Shown: in pieces, positions 42,301 to 44,118 of the stretch | Layout of the letters: each line of letters starts with the position of its first letter | Position numbering within the stretch: position 1 is the first letter of the stretch | Assembly (NCBI RefSeq): GCF_001815905.1 | Contig: NZ_KV823274.1 | Coordinates: forward strand, 1-44,118 | DNA from: Brevibacterium sp. HMSC07C04 | Lineage (GTDB): Bacteria; Actinomycetota; Actinomycetes; Actinomycetales; Brevibacteriaceae | Direction: 5' to 3' | Length of the DNA stretch: 44,118 nucleotides | Notes under the pieces: model-generated | What the model saw: only the letters and a program-made list of their open reading frames with translations | Database searches by the model: none | Told to the model about the DNA's origin: nothing | Made by a program: the position numbers and the translations under genes

Positions 42301-44034
42301 GGCAAGGACGGCGAAAAGACCTTCACCGCGAAATTCAACGCCAAGGGCGACAAAGCCGAAGTGGCTGAAGAGAAGACCACTAGGGAACCCGTCACTCGCA
42401 TCGTTGAGTACGGTCCGCGCCTGGGCGCTGATGAGCTGGTCACCACTGTGAAGAAGCCGGTTCCGTTTGAGACCGAGATTGAATTCGACGACACGCTCGA
42501 AGCTGGCAAGCAAGAGGTCAAGCAGGCGGGCGAACTCGGCGAAGACACCGTGACTTCGACACAGAAGTTCGCTGACGGCAAGCCGTCTGGTGACCCTGTT
42601 GTGGAAACCAAACGCACCAAGGAGCCGAAGAAGCAGATCATCCGCGTCGGCACCAAGACGACTGGCACTCACACCTCTGAGTACGAAGTCGATGTTCCGT
42701 TCGAAACTGAGATTCAGTTCGACAACACGATGGAAGCCGGAAAACAGGAAACTGTTCAGGAAGGCAAACTGGGCAAGGACAAGGTCATCACGACCCAGAC
42801 CATCGAAAACTCGAAGGTCACGGACACGAAGACCGAAACCAAGCGTGTGACCGAGCCGGTCAACAAGATCGTCAAGGTCGGCACGAAGGGCAAGACCACC
42901 TCCAAGACCGTCGAATGGACTGAGAACACGCCGTTTGAGGTCGAGGTTCGCCTCAACCCCGAACTCAAGGCCGGGGAAACCAAGGTGATCCAGGAAGGCA
43001 AGCCTGGCGAGGTCAAGCACACTGTGACTGTGACTTCCGACAACGGTGAGATCTCTACTGAGGAAAGCACCGAGGAGCTGCGCAAGCCGACCACCCACAT
43101 CATCGAAGTGGGCACGGCGCCGACCCTGACCGAGCTGACGGACAAACACACGGAGAAGATTCCGTTCGAGACCGTCATTGAGGAAGACCCGAACCTCGAA
43201 GCCGGCACGATTATCGAAGACCAGGCCGGTGCGTACGGCGAAAAGGAAATCACTAAGACCTGGAAGCTCAAGGACGGCAAGACCGTGGGCGAGCCGGAAA
43301 CATCCGAAAAGGTCACGAAGGAGCCAACAGCTCGCAAGGTCCGCGTGGGAACCAAGTGCAACTGTGACGAACCCACTGAGCAGCCGAGCGAAACTCCGAC
43401 CGAGGAACCTTCTGACAAGCCGAGTGAGTCGCCAAGTGAGTCACCCAGTGACAAGCCCAGTGAGTCGCCGAGCGTGTCGACGAGCGAAACACCGACCGAC
43501 GAACCGTCTGACAAGCCGAGTGAGTCAGCCAGCGAGACTCCAACTGAGGAACCTTCTGACGAACCGAGTGAATCGCCGAGCGAAGCCCCCAGTGAATCAC
43601 CCACTGAGACGCCAAGCCACAAACCGAGTGAGTCAGCCAGCGAGTCACCGAGCGGCACGCCCAGCAACAAGCCGAGCGAGTCGCCAAGTGAGTCACCGGA
43701 CGACTCCCCCAGTGACAAGTCCAGCGAGACCCCAGGTGAGTCAGGCAGCGAGTCACCGAGTGACAAGCCGGACGAGTCCCCGAGCAGCCAAGCCGGTGAA
43801 CCGGGCAAACCGGGCGACAAGCCCGGCCAGCCCGACGATCAGCCGAGTGAGGAAACGGCTGCTCCCGGCACCTCGGGTGAGGATGACAACAGGCCGGCTG
43901 AGCCGAGCGGTTCTGGCAGCTCGCCTCTGCCGCGCACCGGCGTGAGCATTGCGGCGACACTGGCTGCCGCCGCCGTGCTGATCGCCGGCGGTGTCGGACT
44001 GCTGTCAGTGCGCAGGCGCGGCTCGCGCCGCTGA
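39325..44034 (+). CDS. LPRTG-anchored surface protein with Rib-like repeats and six G5 domains
   Basis: Sortase-anchored wall protein of 1569 residues. A signal peptide (basic start, hydrophobic stretch, probable cleavage near residue 45 after AAAA) precedes a unique N-terminal domain (about 50-440) with two cysteines. About five Rib/alpha-like repeats span roughly 445-895, six G5 domains roughly 900-1345, and a CNC pair opens a Ser/Pro/Glu-rich stalk (1345-1530). LPRTG at 1535-1539, a hydrophobic helix and RRRGSRR complete the anchor. GGAAGGA lies about 8 bases before the ATG. The architecture suggests an elongated adhesin or biofilm protein; ligand unknown. Confidence 0.93.
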   Translation: MDSSNKPALRKRFARTPIAALSALALAAGTCAAPSLMPTEPAAAASALSGGIRDKSGAVEQDQQKASDLPDGSCAVENGDPSGSQAGFTWTTLEPGQASSDKTKWGLSLAFDNSKDRTFAEWSFSNSGLLGGVLNPGTVSSMDVGQTLFGAEGPVTAKADEKIAITSSRVQRNLNLNSELTGDKVKQFAEADASNPVRYAWQGKYTKDNIDGLKATRGSNAGFEAVVNPWPSENDNCSPISVSWENQEKLVVKPGEKLKVGRISADAASMPRMVVEAYDSQGKFIGTSNTEASGGEARLSIEDNGDVFFTMPEYKGTVLSAQQGVRFSALALPRSVEQLQAAIDDNGGYGQAFDESNALPRYSKANVIGSHQWSLDDTQFHDPKYDKRDASIISGVESAQGPLAKDRQSVTFTQVPDLIKDLVKKKEDGGFDAEVEMDEKYVFEGWDAALDPDTYNVTVTAPKNPTPGTFAQPRVVITYSNGSKDELPLLVVVDPNNTQVTDLVKPDIAQGKPNQDIESQIKTKAIMKGHKAVAPAKYEVDESSVPSGWTVTVNKNGKVTAKADDTVPLGTVISPKVKATYPDQTTDEVEVQFQVINDIKVPTYGTEVKKPGEKASLKPTLPEKGLSGKESDEAPNRYTFEDGKTEFSKDGWTVTIDESTGELTTTVPKGAQPGDQLDIPVLAHYESGAKPQKATGTVYVIKGDDVPVYSVESTGPGKSVDHQVEDAPKGSKFSFGTDGDQPILEQDVDGWKYKVDPNTGVVTATPPQDAKPGDQKTVSVTVTAPDGSKPKVPVTTVVNLTNNWEAEPSYPTETVYPGETVKLPVTIDKPDNVKVAKENPFTVGDVPAGWTVTVDDKGTVTATAPKDAKPGDEVKIPVTVTYEDGFKDTAAAVVKVVDVPTREVPFKVEYKYDDSLPAGEYKVETEGKPGREKQNKDGTWERTAEPVNEVVRVGTKPAESAKDITWTVPIPFPTEVRENPNLAPGETKVVQEGKDGEKTFTAKFNAKGDKAEVAEEKTTREPVTRIVEYGPRLGADELVTTVKKPVPFETEIEFDDTLEAGKQEVKQAGELGEDTVTSTQKFADGKPSGDPVVETKRTKEPKKQIIRVGTKTTGTHTSEYEVDVPFETEIQFDNTMEAGKQETVQEGKLGKDKVITTQTIENSKVTDTKTETKRVTEPVNKIVKVGTKGKTTSKTVEWTENTPFEVEVRLNPELKAGETKVIQEGKPGEVKHTVTVTSDNGEISTEESTEELRKPTTHIIEVGTAPTLTELTDKHTEKIPFETVIEEDPNLEAGTIIEDQAGAYGEKEITKTWKLKDGKTVGEPETSEKVTKEPTARKVRVGTKCNCDEPTEQPSETPTEEPSDKPSESPSESPSDKPSESPSVSTSETPTDEPSDKPSESASETPTEEPSDEPSESPSEAPSESPTETPSHKPSESASESPSGTPSNKPSESPSESPDDSPSDKSSETPGESGSESPSDKPDESPSSQAGEPGKPGDKPGQPDDQPSEETAAPGTSGEDDNRPAEPSGSGSSPLPRTGVSIAATLAAAAVLIAGGVGLLSVRRRGSRR
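40684..41998 (+). repeat. Rib/alpha-like repeats inside the surface protein
   Basis: About five divergent repeats recur every 95-103 residues. The last four are marked by a Trp followed by V/K-rich strands and a TVTA(T)-type strand at residues 549, 652, 751 and 850. The shared pattern is GW-x-V-x-V-D, then a PGD/PLGT turn, then VTVTYxDG-type strands. Confidence 0.7.
42001..43350 (+). repeat. six G5 domains inside the surface protein
   Basis: Each copy runs from a PF-x-V/T-E-V/I strand to a closing RVGTK-like strand. The PF positions are residues 905, 971, 1047, 1125, 1203 and 1280, spacings of 66, 76, 78, 78 and 77. G5 domains are known spacer and N-acetylglucosamine-linked adhesion modules, as in Aap/SasG. 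Confidence 0.85.
43369..43800 (+). repeat. Ser/Pro/Glu-rich low-complexity stalk
   Basis: Short reiterations of PSESPS, PSDKPSES and TPTEEPSD units, encoded by similar GAGTCGCCGAGTGA-type DNA repeats. The stalk would cross the peptidoglycan and is likely to vary in length between strains. Confidence 0.85.
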
Positions 44035-44051
44035 TGTCAGCGGTAAGTCAG

Positions 44052-44080
44052 CAGCAGTGCTGAGTCGCTGACTCCTGCTG
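44052..44080 (+). other. bulged inverted repeat after the surface-protein gene
   Basis: CAGCAG (44052-44057) and GAGTC (44062-44066) pair with GACTC (44070-44074) and CTGCTG (44075-44080), with a 4-base bulge on one side. It may act with the terminator that follows. Confidence 0.4.
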
Positions 44081-44088
44081 AACGCGGC

Positions 44089-44118
44089 GGGGCCGCGGGA
44101 GAGACATCCCGCGGCCCC
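44089..44118 (+). terminator. terminator after the surface-protein gene
   Basis: GGGGCCGCGGGA and TCCCGCGGCCCC form a perfect 12-bp stem with a 6-base loop. The window ends with the stem, so a following T-tract cannot be checked. Confidence 0.75.

Noticed and set aside
41749..43149. 466-codon minus-strand frame inside the surface-protein gene
   Set aside because: It mirrors the G5 repeats and reads as Leu/Asp/Arg-rich repetition; no promoter, ribosome site or known domain.
43369..43800. CRISPR-like reiteration
   Set aside because: Units are short, irregular and keep the reading frame of the Ser/Pro stalk; there are no constant repeats with unique spacers.
42756..43820. 354-codon minus-strand frame with Ser-Leu-Gly-Asp repeats
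   Set aside because: It is the reverse complement of the Ser/Pro stalk. The apparent repeat protein is only a reflection of the coding repeats.

Overview
This 44.1-kb window is chromosomal DNA from a high-G+C actinobacterium. The evidence is its base composition, frequent GTG starts, a Cys-free L32, a DUF3515 lipoprotein, an NdgR/LtbR-type IclR regulator divergent from leuCD, a GPGG-motif mini-protein and an LPxTG wall protein. Gene order (leuCD, murA, plsC, gpsA, ddl, DUF3515, thiL, DAK2 kinase, recG, rsmD, coaD) recalls Micrococcales and related actinobacteria. I cannot name the genus from sequence alone. Most of the window is conserved housekeeping DNA; the accessory parts are one IS30 element, a few small or unknown genes and a large surface adhesin at the right end.

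Layout. 1-2419 (minus): DUF177/YceD protein, rpmF, rnc and mutM, with mutM cut by the window edge. 2551-4352 (plus): a DUF808 membrane protein translationally coupled to a putative aspartate dehydrogenase. 4355-11428 (minus): a tightly packed operon thiL, DAK2/FakA-like kinase, recG, rsmD, coaD and an MFS transporter. 11473-11955 (plus): a DUF3515 lipoprotein. 12095-16872 (minus): murA, plsC, gpsA, PEBP and ddl, serving wall precursor and phospholipid synthesis. 17033-19054 (minus): leuDC, divergent from an IclR regulator at 19162-19881. 19935-21192: IS30-family element. 21308-25116 (minus): fumarylacetoacetate hydrolase-family enzyme, gltX, prolyl aminopeptidase, tRNA-Gln(CTG) and tRNA-Glu(CTC). 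25135-29751 (plus): hrpB, an uncharacterised family often labelled 3-methyladenine glycosylase, and a glutaminase with a C-terminal STAS domain. 29938-39055 (minus): GPGG mini-protein, nagB, maltokinase-cap-like protein, thyX, an unrecognised gene, a domain-permuted lipoate ligase, prolyl oligopeptidase, an MFS transporter and ilvE. 39325-44034 (plus): a 1569-residue LPRTG surface protein with about five Rib-like repeats, six G5 domains and a Ser/Pro stalk, closed by a strong terminator at the window edge.

Functional threads. Branched-chain amino acid metabolism appears twice (leuCD with its local regulator, and ilvE). Glu/Gln aminoacylation is clustered: gltX lies just upstream of the tRNA-Gln and tRNA-Glu genes. 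Many genes overlap by 4 bases (ATGA or GTGA), which implies translational coupling. Several promoters have a -10 TANNNT element 6-8 bases before the start codon with no Shine-Dalgarno sequence, so leaderless transcripts are likely. The largest gene-free span is the 269 bases at 39056-39324, apart from 21190-21555, which holds the two tRNA genes, their terminator and their promoter.
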